A program made the translations under genes and the position numbers. A stretch of DNA of 64,000 nt from Rhizobiaceae bacterium (GTDB lineage Bacteria; Pseudomonadota; Alphaproteobacteria; Rhizobiales; Rhizobiaceae): positions 248,001-312,000 of the forward strand of contig JAMLJA010000005.1 of NCBI GenBank assembly GCA_023953905.1, given 5' to 3'. The notes below the pieces were generated by a model. That model made no database searches, had not been told where the DNA came from, and was given only the letters and a program-made list of their open reading frames with translations. The stretch's first letter is position 1. Every line of letters begins with the position of its first letter. Below are positions 27,188-37,836 of this stretch, piece after piece.

Positions 27188-27376
27188 ATGAGCAACATCC
27201 ACTCTCGCGAAACGGCCAAGGTCTACACGTTCCCCATGACGGCGGATGTCGTTCGCCGTCGCATGAACGCGCAGATGCTTGCGGACATCGCCGGCCAAAA
27301 TCTGCCAAAGGTGGAATTTGGGAGCGGCTGGTATCACTCCGCCGCCATCGAAGACGAGAAATCTCAAGGTCACTGA
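27188..27376 (+). CDS. gstI: Glutamine synthetase translation inhibitor GstI (DUF2735 family)
   Basis: 62 residues, divergent from glnII. In Rhizobium leguminosarum a gene of the same size and position, gstI, makes a small protein that blocks translation of glnII mRNA, and its transcription is repressed by NtrC under nitrogen limitation. The sequence here (RETAKVYTFP near residue 7 and GSGWYHSAAIEDE near 46) fits the rhizobial DUF2735 family. Identification rests on size, family resemblance and location. A terminator follows about 65 bases after the stop, so it is monocistronic. Confidence 0.8.
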   Translation: MSNIHSRETAKVYTFPMTADVVRRRMNAQMLADIAGQNLPKVEFGSGWYHSAAIEDEKSQGH

Positions 27377-27441
27377 ATACGACTCGTCAGCGGCATTCCG
27401 ACACGCCGACATGAGGTGCAAACTGCACCTTCGCTAGAATG

Positions 27442-27477
27442 AAGCCTCCGACGCTACCTGCGGGCGGAGGCTTTTTT

Positions 27478-27478
<1 letters not shown>
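27442..27478 (+). terminator. Terminator of gstI
   Basis: AAGCCTCCG (27442-27450) pairs with CGGAGGCTT (27465-27473) and is followed by a run of T residues to 27477. The last T overlaps the stop region of the convergent reductase gene, so the hairpin may serve both strands. Confidence 0.8.
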
Positions 27479-28873
<1,395 letters not shown>

Positions 28874-28982
28874 AAAAGCGTCCCGACAAAACTCTTGACC
28901 GGAGATAATGACTCCGGCGGTCAAGTCAACCGATGTTAACATTGGACCAAGTCGCCCAGGCGAGCCAAATTACCTTTGATCT

Positions 28983-29357
28983 CTATCTGCTCACCGATGC
29001 GACAAGCTCGGCAGCCTGTGCGATGAGCCGCCTCAACTTCTTGATGCCGGAAGCGTCTTGCGGCTGAGCCTCGATCAAGGCAGCGCAGTCCCCTATGGGA
29101 AATGCTCCCACACTGCGCGACGATCCCTTCAGCATATGAGCGAGACGAATGCGCTCCTCAGTATCTGCGTCAGCCAATTTGTCGCTGACAGCATTCGCCT
29201 GATGGATGAACAGCGCCAGAATCTCCTGCTCCAGATTTCGATCCCCCATCGTCTGGCGTGAGAGATGAGTGAAGTCGATCGGGTGGCCAGGAGATGCAAT
29301 TCCCCCCTCTCCGCCAGGCCTTTCGAATGCGGGTGGCGGTTCATTTTGCGCCATCAT
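28983..29357 (-). CDS. Histidine phosphotransfer (Hpt) domain protein
   Basis: 124 residues from ATG at 29357, with AAGGGG 6 bases upstream. After a proline-rich N-terminal tail, residues about 35-120 form a four-helix Hpt domain; the phospho-accepting histidine is in RLAHMLKGSSRSVGA, matching the H-x-x-K-G-x-S-x-x-x-G pattern. It is a stand-alone phosphorelay shuttle with no kinase beside it. It is divergent from the giant polar scaffold gene with 277 bases between them. Confidence 0.88.
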   Translation of the reverse strand: MMAQNEPPPAFERPGGEGGIASPGHPIDFTHLSRQTMGDRNLEQEILALFIHQANAVSDKLADADTEERIRLAHMLKGSSRSVGAFPIGDCAALIEAQPQDASGIKKLRRLIAQAAELVASVSR

Positions 29358-29634
29358 TCCATGCCCCTTCGTGTTCACGACACAATTCCACACCAATTTA
29401 GGACACCATCATCGTCAAGGCGTTAACGAGTCGGGATGCGAAAGCGCTGAAAACGTGGCCTTTTTGGCGGATGCGTTAACCTTATGTTTAAAGTTTTACG
29501 CATCTCGAGAAATGCATGTTTTATTTACCCGGCTGTGCCACTACGATACGGACTGACCATAATGAGCCTCGCGTGCGACCAACGAGCTCCCGGTAAACGG
29601 CACTGTCGCGCACAAAGTACAGGGTAACGGCGAT

Positions 29635-32600
29635 ATGGCTAAACGGACGAAGAACCTCGAGAAAGAGGTTGTCAAGGAACTCGAGTCCGCGCTCGCGCTT
29701 GACCTATCAAGCGAAGCGGATCTCGACCTGGACCTTACTGCCGACGATCTCGAAATGCAGATCTCTCAGGCTGCAAAGGAGCTTGCGGATCAGAGCCGTT
29801 CGGAGGATTCCTCAAAGGTCTCCGACCCTGTTGCAGAGGCCTCTCGACCGACCAGTGATCCGGTCGAATCGGCGCACGACGCATCCCAGAACGCTAATGC
29901 TTCGGAACGAGCAAAGGCGGCTCGAAACGAAAATTCCGCATCGACGGCCCGTCCCGAACAGACCTTGCGCGCAATTGACCCCGTCGCCTCCCCTCAGGCG
30001 GCACCGTTCAGTCCGGCTAACGACGATCTTCGGCGCTCGACGCGCAAAGCCGCGAGCATCAAAGCGCCTTCAAGCCGCTTCCCCTGGCTGGTAGCCGTTT
30101 CTTCCATCGGATGGCTGGCCGCCAGCGGGCTTCTGGCGCACGCCCTTTTTGCGCCGTCGATCTGGCGCATACGGTCGCTCGAGCAGTTTGCCGCTCGCCC
30201 GGACATCATTCTCTTTATAGTGGGAACGCTTCTACCTCTGATCCTGTTGTGGGCGTTCTCGTCGATGATCCGCAGAGCACAGGAACTGCGCTTTGCCGCA
30301 CAAACCATGACGGAAGCTGCGCTGCGTCTCACCGAACCGGAAGGCATGGCGCAAGACCGCGTGATGATGGTTGGTCAAGCCGTCCGTCGTGAGGTGGCTG
30401 CACTCGGCGAAGGCATCGAACGCACTTTGGCGCGCGCAGTTGAACTCGAAACCATGGTGCATAACGAGGTCAACCATCTCGAGCGCTCCTACAGCGACAG
30501 CGAAACGCGCATCAGAGCTTTGGTTGATGGCCTCGGCAGCGAGCGCGAGGCTGTCGTAAGCCACGCAGAGCGTGTGCGCGCTTCCATCACGGGAGCGCAC
30601 GAAGCGCTCAAGGATGAACTGGGCCAGGCAAGCGAGAGAATTCGCGAGGGCATACTTGGCGTTTCCAGCAAATTGTCGATGACGATCAACTCGTCAGGCG
30701 ACACGCTGATCGATCGCATCAACGAATCCGGCGGTTCGATACATGGCGCGATCGATGAGCGGCTCGAAAGCATATCCGACCGGCTTCAGACATCGGGCGA
30801 AGCGTTTGCCAGCCTTCTCGATACGCGCATTGCATCGCTTTCTCAGCGGACCGATGAGGCGACCAAGCTGCTCGACGAACGAACCACGGGCATGGTTTCG
30901 CTGCTCAGCGGCGCAACGCGTTCATTGGGTACCGAATTCGACGAACGCCTCGCCACTATCGAATCGACTTTGGCGGAACGCGGTCAGTCGCTTATCCGCG
31001 AATTCGAGACTCGTGCCGAGGCGCTTGACAGTGGCACCGAGAAACTGAACGCGGCGCTTGAAGCGCGTGCGCGTCAAATCAATGACACGCTGGTTGATCG
31101 CGCCAAGGGAATTTCGAGTGCATTCACAGAGGGCAAGGACGCCCTCGCAGAGCTCATCGAGGAAGGTCGCGACCGTATCGGCACGCAGATGGGCGAGATC
31201 ATTACCTCTGCATCATCGATGTTTGAAGCGCGTGCGTCAGAGTTTGCCGGTCGACTGGCGGGCGGACGAGAAGCGCTTTCCCGCACCCTTGATCAGGATC
31301 TGAAGAAGATCGACGAGGCACGGGCCGAGGTCGATTCGTCGATCGAATACCACGCGCAGCGCTTTGACGAGAGCCGCAAGCGCATGACGGCGATGCTGCA
31401 TGACGACCTCCAGAAGCTGGCCGAAGGCCGCATGAGCTTCGATGAGTCGATTGGCCTGCATGCGATGAAACTGGCCGAGGGCCGCACCCTTATCGCCAAG
31501 GCCCTGGACGACGACCTGCGCAAACTGGACGAAGTGCGTGGCTCGATCGACAGCTCTCTCAACAATCAGCTCCAGCGCATTGCCGATGGACGAGGCCAGC
31601 TTTCTGAAGCGCTCGCTACGGACTTGCAGAAACTGGATCGCAGCCGGACTGATATCGATACAATCATTGCGGGTCAGGTCGAGAAGCTCGCTCAAGGCCG
31701 CGACATTCTCAAGCGTGCACTTCAATCGGATCTGAAGAAGCTTGGTGAAACGCGCGCCGAGATAGACAATGTGGTCTCCAGCCAGGTCGAAAAGCTGGCC
31801 AAGGGACGCGACGCATTCGCCAAGACGCTGACCGACGGACGCGATGCACTCAGCAAGACACTTGATGATGATCTGAAGAAGCTGGCCGAGAGCCGCAAGA
31901 GCATCGACGGCCTCGTGGCCGGTCAGGTGGAGAAGCTGGCTCAAGGGCGTGATGTCCTCACCCGCGCACTCGAATCCGACCTCAATCGCGTCAATGCAAT
32001 GCGTGGTCAGATCGACCAGGCTGTAACGGCCCATGTCGGCAAGCTGGAAAAGACGCTCGATGACGGACGAGTAGCACTTGATCGCGTGATCGAGAACGAT
32101 CTCCAGAAGATCGCCTCCACACGCGACAACATCAATCAGATGGTCGGCGAGCAGGTAAACCAGTTCGAAAAAGTTCTGTCCGGCGGGCGGGCGCTCCTTT
32201 CCAAGGCGCTGGACGAAGACATGCAGCAACTGTCGACAACGCGACAGGAGTTGGATGAATTCGTCTCTGGCAAGGTCGACGAGTTCAACAATGCGCTGTC
32301 GGGCGGCCGTGTTCTGCTCAGCCAGGCATTGGCCGACGACGTCCAAAAGCTTGCATCCACGCGGCATGAAGTCAGCCAGAGCGTCGCAAACCAGTTTGGC
32401 CAGTTCGAGAAGATGCTGTCCGACAGTCGCGCGCTGCTCAGCAAATCTCTGGATCAGGACCTCGAAAAGCTCGCAGACAAGCGTGGCGAGCTCGACGAGA
32501 CGATCAGAGGACAGGTCGAGCACTTCGAGACATCCCTGAGCCAGGGACGCGCCCTGCTTGGCAAGGTTCTGGAAGAAGATCTGGAGAAGCTGGCCGAAAG

Positions 32601-35600
32601 CCGAAGCAGCATCGACAATATCGTTGCCGGTCAGGTTGAACGACTGGCCGAGGGTCGCGACATTCTCAAGCGCGCACTGGAAGCTGATCTTCAGAAGCTC
32701 AGCGCAAGCCGCTCGGAAATCGACGGAATCGCAGCCAATCAGGTCAGCCATTTGGCCGAAGCCCGCGCCATGCTTCAGACGGCGCTTAAGGAAGACATCG
32801 AGAAGCTGAACGAAAGTCGTGCGGAAATCCAGGGGCTTGCTGCCTCGCATGTCGCACATCTTGGAGAGGCGCGCGATCTGCTCAAGCGGGCCCTTGAAGA
32901 GGATCTCGCGAAGCTCAACGAGAGTCGGATCGACCTTGCTGGCCTGAGTGTGGCGCAGGTGGGCCACCTCGAAGAGGCGCGCGCGAAGCTCCGTGAAGCA
33001 CTTGAAGACGACATCTCGAAGCTCAACGAAACGCGCGATCAGATCGGTGCGCTCGCAGCCGAGCAGGTTCGTCGCCTGGTTGAAGGTCGTGACGCCTTGA
33101 CACTCTCGCTCAAGGACGACCTGGAGCAACTGGGCGAAGCCCGTTCCGAAATCGACGAACTCGCCAAGAGACAGGTCCAGCACCTTGCCGAAGGTCGTGC
33201 AAAGCTGCGTGAAGCGCTCGAGGACGATCTTGCAAAACTCAATGAGAGCCGTGCCAGCCTTGATGGCATTGTCTCAGGTCAGGTCGAGCGCCTCGCGGAA
33301 GGACGCGATATCCTTCGCCGTGCCCTTGAAGCCGATCTTGCCAAGGTCAACGAAAGCCGCGCGTCTATTGACCGCGCCGTTGAGCAACAGGTTGAGCATT
33401 TCGCCAAAGGCCGGAGCATCCTGAGCGAAGCTTTGGAACAGGACATTGCAAAGCTGGCGGCGTCTCGCGATGAGATGGACGGTGCGGTTGCCTCGCATAT
33501 CGAGAAACTTGCGCATAGCCGTCAAGATCTGACTGCCGCACTCGAGTCCGACGTGTCCGTGCTGGAAGCTGCCTTCCACAAGCAGGCCGGTGTTATCGAT
33601 GAGCGGACCTCAACGGTCGAGCACGCTCTGATGACGGGCGTGGAGCGTGTTCGCACGGTGCTTGAAAGCAGTGCGATCGGCGCGGCCGGCGCCTTGCACG
33701 ACAAGGTGATGGAGGTCACGGCCGCCCTTACCCGCGAGGCCGGAGATGCGTTCAGCGATGCCGATCGCAGATTGGCCGAACGCGCGGAAGCCACGGCGAA
33801 CGCGCTTCTGGAGCGGACAAGCGAGATCGCCCGCAATTTCGAAGATTTCGAGACCCGCCTCACTGGACGTGCGGAGAACGTGGCCACGCTGCTTACGACG
33901 CGTAATCAGGAAGTCGCCGAGTCAATCACGGGACGCATGCTGGATCTCCAGCGCACGTTCGAGACCGCCGACCAGCGCCTCGCCGAACGCACGGAACTGA
34001 CCGCTCAATCGCTTATCGGACGCGCTGACGAGGCGGCGAACGCCTTGTCGCTGCGTGCCGATGAGATGGCATCAATGATGGCAAATCGCGCCACCGAGAT
34101 CGCGGTTTCCTTCGATGATGCAGAACGGCGCCTGTCCGACCGTGTATCCTCGACGACGAGCGACATGATGAATAATGCCGATCAGGTTGTCGGCCGACTG
34201 ACCGAACGCCTGGGCGACATCTCCCGTACATTCGAAGAAGCGGACCAGAAGCTGGTCTCGCGCCTCGATGAAACGGCTGTTGCAGTCGATGCGCGCGCCG
34301 CCAACATCGTCAAGGTGTTCAATGACGCTGACGAACGATTGGTCAATCGCGCGATGGAAACGGCAACGGCGCTCGCGCGGCGGGCTAGCGATATCGTCAA
34401 GTCATTCTCTAATGCTGACGAATCAATGTCGGAGCGTTTGAACGCAACAGCGGAAGCCCTCACCCGGCGTGCAGCCGAACTCGGCAACGTGTTTGCCGAG
34501 GCTGATCGCGCCATCGCGCAGCGTGTTGAGGTCAGTGCCGACGCAATGTCCGAGCGCATTAACGAGACCGCCGAGACACTCGCCAGGCGTGCAGCCGACC
34601 TCGGGAACGTCTTTGCCGAGGCTGATCGCGCCATCGCGCAGCGCGTCGAGGTCAGTGCCGACACGATGGCGGTTCGTGCCAACGAAATCGCTGATATTTT
34701 CGGCAGTGCCGAGCAACGTGTCGCCGAAAGAACCGAGCAGACTGCAGCCGAACTGGCGGAACGTGCCAACTTCATTGCACAGACCGTCGACGAAGCCCAG
34801 CGGCGGATCGTGCTGCAAACCGAACAGTCTGCATCGAAGCTCGGAGAGCAGGTCAGCAATTTTGCTGGTGCAATCGACGATGCCAACCGTCTCATCATCA
34901 TGCGGACAGAAGGCGCTCAGCAGGAAATCGGCGCACGTGCATCGGCAATCGAACAGATCTTCGTCGATGCGGACAAGCGTCTGGAGGATCGCGCAGCACA
35001 AACGACGTCGAACTTCGATACACGTGTCGACGTGCTTGCTGACAAGCTGGTGCATGTCAACGAGATGCTCGCAAACAGCGCCCGCAATATCGCGTCTAAG
35101 GTCAGCGACGACATCGCATCCGCACACAACAAGCTGACGGAATCCGCCAACGCCACGTCGAGGGCCGTTCTGGACGAGATCGCAAAGAGCGAACAGCAGC
35201 TAAACTCGCGCGTAGATGTCGTGGCCGAGACTTTCTCCGCGGTCGGAAATCACATCACACAGACCACGAACGAGGCAGCCAGAACAATCGGCGACAATAC
35301 ACGGCAGCTCAACGAAATGCTCGCGAGCCGTTCAAGCGAGATTACGAAAATTCTCGACGAGACGGCCAAGCCCCTTGTGGACCGGTTCTCCGAAGGTGGC
35401 GCGGATCTGCAGAGAAGCATCGAGCTGGTCACCGAGCGGACTGCCGAACGCATGCGCGCCGAGAATGCCGCACTGGTCGAGGCATTGTCGACGCGTGCCG
35501 AAGAGACAATCGCCGCTGTGCAACAGGTGCGCAGCAGCCTTGCTGGTGAAGTTTCCGACCTTCTTGGCCGTCTCACCAACTCCAACAGTCAGCTGTCCGA

Positions 35601-37095
35601 ACTGATCGACCTCGCAGGCAGAAGCCTGTCAAATGTCGACCAGAAGCTGTCATCCACGACACAGAATTTCGCAGCGACCACTGAGAAGGCCGCTCAGACC
35701 TTTGCAAGCTCGGCACGTCTGATCGACTCCAATGCGGGCCGCCTGACGGACGTTTCGTCGCGTACGCTCAAAGAAGTTGCAGGCATTGCCAGCCGCTTCG
35801 AGGAGCATACGAAGCTTCTTTCGGGTGCATCCGATCTGCTTGGATCGGCTCAGTCACATCTGGTCAGCACATTGGACGACCGGCAATCCGCCCTGGAAGA
35901 ACTGGCCGTCGGTCTCGTCAAGAAGTCCGAGGACATCGAGCGGACCATGAAGTCCTTCGACAATCTGGTCGGCGCGGCACTCGAAAAGGCCGAAGATCGT
36001 ACCAAGCACTCGACCACACAGATCCGTGCGGCGATCAGCGAAGTGATTGAAGCGGCCACCCAGCGTTTCTCCGACGCGACTGACGAGATTCGTCGTACCG
36101 CCGGATCGATACGTACAGATCTCGAGGAGACGCGCGCCGAGCTCAGGAAGGGTGTGCTCGACATGCCTGCCGAGGCCAAAGAGTCGACAAGTGCAATCCG
36201 CAGAGCCGTGGCCGAGCAGATCAATGCGCTGAAGGAGCTTTCCGACATCGTCGCAAAGACCGGGCGCACGGTCGATATTCCTGACGATCCGCAGATTCAG
36301 CGCCCTGCTCCGCAGCCCCAGCAACGGTCAGCGCCGCAGTCGCCCCAGCGCCCTGCACCACAGGCGCCGAGGCCTCTGGCGAACCGTCTGCAGCACCCGC
36401 GCAATCAGCAGCCGCTGTCCGCGCAATCCGGTGTGGGAGTAGCCGAGGCGAGACCCGCTCGTACGGAGTCGCGTGAGACGATGCAGGCCCCACGCGCGCC
36501 AGCGCCCTCACAGGCACCGCGGCCGACTTTGAAATCTCAGGCTCCGGCTCCGAAGCTTCGCGGCACTCTGGCCCTTGATGTGGAAGCGTCACAGGAAGGA
36601 GCAGCAACTGCACGGGATAATGGGCAACACGGCGCTGAGAGCGGCGGCTGGGTGCAGGATCTACTGCGTGAAGCCTCGCGTGACGAAGACGCGCCCACAA
36701 AGCTTGCGACGCCTGCGGCAAAGTCTACGCAGCCTCCCCGCTCGGCGCTACATGTTGTTGAATCGCTCAACTCGCTGTCGGTCGATATTGCGCGTGCGAT
36801 CGACCATGACATCTCTGTGGAACTGTGGAACCGCTATAGACGCGGTGAGCGTGACGTCTTCACACGCCGTCTTTACACCCTCAAGGGACAGCAGACCTTT
36901 GACGAGATTCGTCGCAAATATCAGTCGGACAGCGAGTTCCACGCTGCGGTTGACCGCTACTGCGACGACTTCGAGAAGCTGCTGAAGGATGTTGCCCGCA
37001 GCGATCGCGAGAACATCATGACGCAGACCTACCTGACGTCAGATACCGGCAAGGTTTATACGATGCTGGCCCACGCTTCCGGTCGTCTCTCCTGA
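29635..37095 (+). CDS. Giant coiled-coil membrane protein, growth pole ring (GPR/RgsE) candidate
   Basis: 2,486 residues. An acidic, disordered N-terminus (1-148) is followed by two membrane helices (about 150-172 and 191-211). A very long helical region to about 2210 is built of apolipoprotein-like repeats, then a Pro/Gln-rich linker (about 2216-2310) and a compact conserved C-terminal domain (about 2371-2486, ending LAHASGRLS). Agrobacterium tumefaciens GPR (about 2,100 residues) and Sinorhizobium RgsE have this design and form a ring at the growing pole needed for unipolar elongation. Older annotation calls homologues kinesin-like or apolipoprotein-like. Assignment is by architecture and lineage. 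The near-consensus TTAA-N8-TTAA at 29476-29491 might be a CtrA site. A bidirectional terminator follows. Confidence 0.85.
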   Translation: MAKRTKNLEKEVVKELESALALDLSSEADLDLDLTADDLEMQISQAAKELADQSRSEDSSKVSDPVAEASRPTSDPVESAHDASQNANASERAKAARNENSASTARPEQTLRAIDPVASPQAAPFSPANDDLRRSTRKAASIKAPSSRFPWLVAVSSIGWLAASGLLAHALFAPSIWRIRSLEQFAARPDIILFIVGTLLPLILLWAFSSMIRRAQELRFAAQTMTEAALRLTEPEGMAQDRVMMVGQAVRREVAALGEGIERTLARAVELETMVHNEVNHLERSYSDSETRIRALVDGLGSEREAVVSHAERVRASITGAHEALKDELGQASERIREGILGVSSKLSMTINSSGDTLIDRINESGGSIHGAIDERLESISDRLQTSGEAFASLLDTRIASLSQRTDEATKLLDERTTGMVSLLSGATRSLGTEFDERLATIESTLAERGQSLIREFETRAEALDSGTEKLNAALEARARQINDTLVDRAKGISSAFTEGKDALAELIEEGRDRIGTQMGEIITSASSMFEARASEFAGRLAGGREALSRTLDQDLKKIDEARAEVDSSIEYHAQRFDESRKRMTAMLHDDLQKLAEGRMSFDESIGLHAMKLAEGRTLIAKALDDDLRKLDEVRGSIDSSLNNQLQRIADGRGQLSEALATDLQKLDRSRTDIDTIIAGQVEKLAQGRDILKRALQSDLKKLGETRAEIDNVVSSQVEKLAKGRDAFAKTLTDGRDALSKTLDDDLKKLAESRKSIDGLVAGQVEKLAQGRDVLTRALESDLNRVNAMRGQIDQAVTAHVGKLEKTLDDGRVALDRVIENDLQKIASTRDNINQMVGEQVNQFEKVLSGGRALLSKALDEDMQQLSTTRQELDEFVSGKVDEFNNALSGGRVLLSQALADDVQKLASTRHEVSQSVANQFGQFEKMLSDSRALLSKSLDQDLEKLADKRGELDETIRGQVEHFETSLSQGRALLGKVLEEDLEKLAESRSSIDNIVAGQVERLAEGRDILKRALEADLQKLSASRSEIDGIAANQVSHLAEARAMLQTALKEDIEKLNESRAEIQGLAASHVAHLGEARDLLKRALEEDLAKLNESRIDLAGLSVAQVGHLEEARAKLREALEDDISKLNETRDQIGALAAEQVRRLVEGRDALTLSLKDDLEQLGEARSEIDELAKRQVQHLAEGRAKLREALEDDLAKLNESRASLDGIVSGQVERLAEGRDILRRALEADLAKVNESRASIDRAVEQQVEHFAKGRSILSEALEQDIAKLAASRDEMDGAVASHIEKLAHSRQDLTAALESDVSVLEAAFHKQAGVIDERTSTVEHALMTGVERVRTVLESSAIGAAGALHDKVMEVTAALTREAGDAFSDADRRLAERAEATANALLERTSEIARNFEDFETRLTGRAENVATLLTTRNQEVAESITGRMLDLQRTFETADQRLAERTELTAQSLIGRADEAANALSLRADEMASMMANRATEIAVSFDDAERRLSDRVSSTTSDMMNNADQVVGRLTERLGDISRTFEEADQKLVSRLDETAVAVDARAANIVKVFNDADERLVNRAMETATALARRASDIVKSFSNADESMSERLNATAEALTRRAAELGNVFAEADRAIAQRVEVSADAMSERINETAETLARRAADLGNVFAEADRAIAQRVEVSADTMAVRANEIADIFGSAEQRVAERTEQTAAELAERANFIAQTVDEAQRRIVLQTEQSASKLGEQVSNFAGAIDDANRLIIMRTEGAQQEIGARASAIEQIFVDADKRLEDRAAQTTSNFDTRVDVLADKLVHVNEMLANSARNIASKVSDDIASAHNKLTESANATSRAVLDEIAKSEQQLNSRVDVVAETFSAVGNHITQTTNEAARTIGDNTRQLNEMLASRSSEITKILDETAKPLVDRFSEGGADLQRSIELVTERTAERMRAENAALVEALSTRAEETIAAVQQVRSSLAGEVSDLLGRLTNSNSQLSELIDLAGRSLSNVDQKLSSTTQNFAATTEKAAQTFASSARLIDSNAGRLTDVSSRTLKEVAGIASRFEEHTKLLSGASDLLGSAQSHLVSTLDDRQSALEELAVGLVKKSEDIERTMKSFDNLVGAALEKAEDRTKHSTTQIRAAISEVIEAATQRFSDATDEIRRTAGSIRTDLEETRAELRKGVLDMPAEAKESTSAIRRAVAEQINALKELSDIVAKTGRTVDIPDDPQIQRPAPQPQQRSAPQSPQRPAPQAPRPLANRLQHPRNQQPLSAQSGVGVAEARPARTESRETMQAPRAPAPSQAPRPTLKSQAPAPKLRGTLALDVEASQEGAATARDNGQHGAESGGWVQDLLREASRDEDAPTKLATPAAKSTQPPRSALHVVESLNSLSVDIARAIDHDISVELWNRYRRGERDVFTRRLYTLKGQQTFDEIRRKYQSDSEFHAAVDRYCDDFEKLLKDVARSDRENIMTQTYLTSDTGKVYTMLAHASGRLS
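31237..33560 (+). repeat. About 21 tandem 36/40-residue helical repeats inside the GPR candidate
   Basis: Codons for residues about 534-1310 encode roughly 21 consecutive units of the form (Q/H)-L-A-E-G-R-x-x-L-x-x-A-L-E-x-D-L-x-K-L-x-E-S-R-x-x-I-D. Most units are 36 residues (108 bp). A run of five near the middle (about 32040-32560) has 40 residues through a four-residue insertion, and one unit carries a longer insertion with a second GRDALSKTL. The period is that of amphipathic apolipoprotein-type helices. DNA copies have diverged, so this is an old protein-level repeat and not a recent satellite. Confidence 0.85.
34465..34662 (+). repeat. Near-identical direct repeat with 120-bp offset inside the GPR candidate
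   Basis: The segment 34465-34542 recurs at 34585-34662 with only a handful of base changes, giving RRAAELGNVFAEADRAIAQR and RRAADLGNVFAEADRAIAQR followed in both by VEVSADxM. The offset is 120 bases (40 residues), in frame. The rest of the unit is less alike. Compared with other units of the gene, this pair looks like a recent internal duplication or gene conversion. Confidence 0.85.
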
Positions 37096-37117
37096 GACGG
37101 CCCATTGTAGGCATAAC

Positions 37118-37144
37118 AAAAAGGGCGGCCAATGGGCCGCCCTT
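37118..37144. terminator. Bidirectional terminator between the GPR candidate and the lipid transporter
   Basis: AAGGGCGGCC pairs with GGCCGCCCTT around a 4-base loop, flanked by A residues on the left and T residues on the right. It can stop the plus-strand giant gene and the convergent minus-strand lipoprotein gene at 37170. Confidence 0.85.
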
Positions 37145-37169
37145 TTGATTCAGCTATACCTGGTGCAGG

Positions 37170-37763
37170 TCAAATGGACGATTCAGTCCACGAAACAATC
37201 TCTTCCGCGGCTTTGCCAAATGCCGAGTCGAGGGCAGCAACATAGGCTTCATTGGAACTTCCGGTGACAGGCGCTGTTGCATCGAAGAGGCGCGAGGTAC
37301 GCACCACGCCATTTCGGTCATTGAGCAACTTCACGAACAGTTCGACCTGTGCACGCCCCGTACCGTCAACCTTGATGTCAAAGGCGCGGATTTCCACGAT
37401 GACCTGATAGTCGATCGCGAGCCCCTCACCTGGCTTTCCCACGCCGCCGAACCTGCCACTCTTCTGATAGGTATCGGCCAGTCGCGCCTGCACAATCTTT
37501 GGCAGGCGGTCGGCCCATTGAGCGCCCTTCAGATACTGGATGACACCCGGACCTGTCTTGATGACGATGTTCTGTCCATCAAGTGCCTTCAGGGCGGATG
37601 GGTCCGCAATGAGGATCTGGGAGCGGCTACGGCCACCCGGCCCCGAAATCGACGGTGCCGACAGCTCGAAGGTGTCGAGCGCCGGCGGCGACTTCAGAAC
37701 AGCACAGCCCTGCATCAGCAAGGCCGCCGTCGTCATTGCAACGGTGAATGCAACTCTTGTCAC
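37170..37763 (-). CDS. ABC-type transport auxiliary lipoprotein (PqiC/YmbA-like)
   Basis: 197 residues with a lipoprotein signal: hydrophobic segment then lipobox LMQGC (acylated Cys about residue 20). The ABC_trans_aux fold is supported by LDTFELSAPS after the lipid anchor, a typical IADPSALKALDG stretch and a C-terminal amphipathic end (AAEEIVSWTES). In PqiABC and related systems this outer-membrane lipoprotein works with MCE proteins in lipid transport. Start is GTG at 37763 with a weak ribosome site. It follows the MCE gene in the same orientation by 73 bases. Confidence 0.82.
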   Translation of the reverse strand: MTRVAFTVAMTTAALLMQGCAVLKSPPALDTFELSAPSISGPGGRSRSQILIADPSALKALDGQNIVIKTGPGVIQYLKGAQWADRLPKIVQARLADTYQKSGRFGGVGKPGEGLAIDYQVIVEIRAFDIKVDGTGRAQVELFVKLLNDRNGVVRTSRLFDATAPVTGSSNEAYVAALDSAFGKAAEEIVSWTESSI

Positions 37764-37836
37764 CCGCGCCCCGCATTACTCACCGCGCGGAAACACCGCA
37801 CTCGCTTCAAAATTCTGGAATCATGTTCCCGCAAAG

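Noticed and set aside
31237..33183. Open frame of 648 codons on the minus strand inside the giant gene
   Set aside because: It is a shadow: the 36-residue repeats have a biased codon pattern that keeps the opposite frame free of stops. The plus-strand frame has clear protein architecture and the minus product is only a repetitive image of it.
31237..33560. Regular 108/120-bp periodicity suggesting a CRISPR array or satellite
   Set aside because: The period is a coding repeat in frame with diverged DNA, no short identical repeats with unique spacers, and no cas genes.
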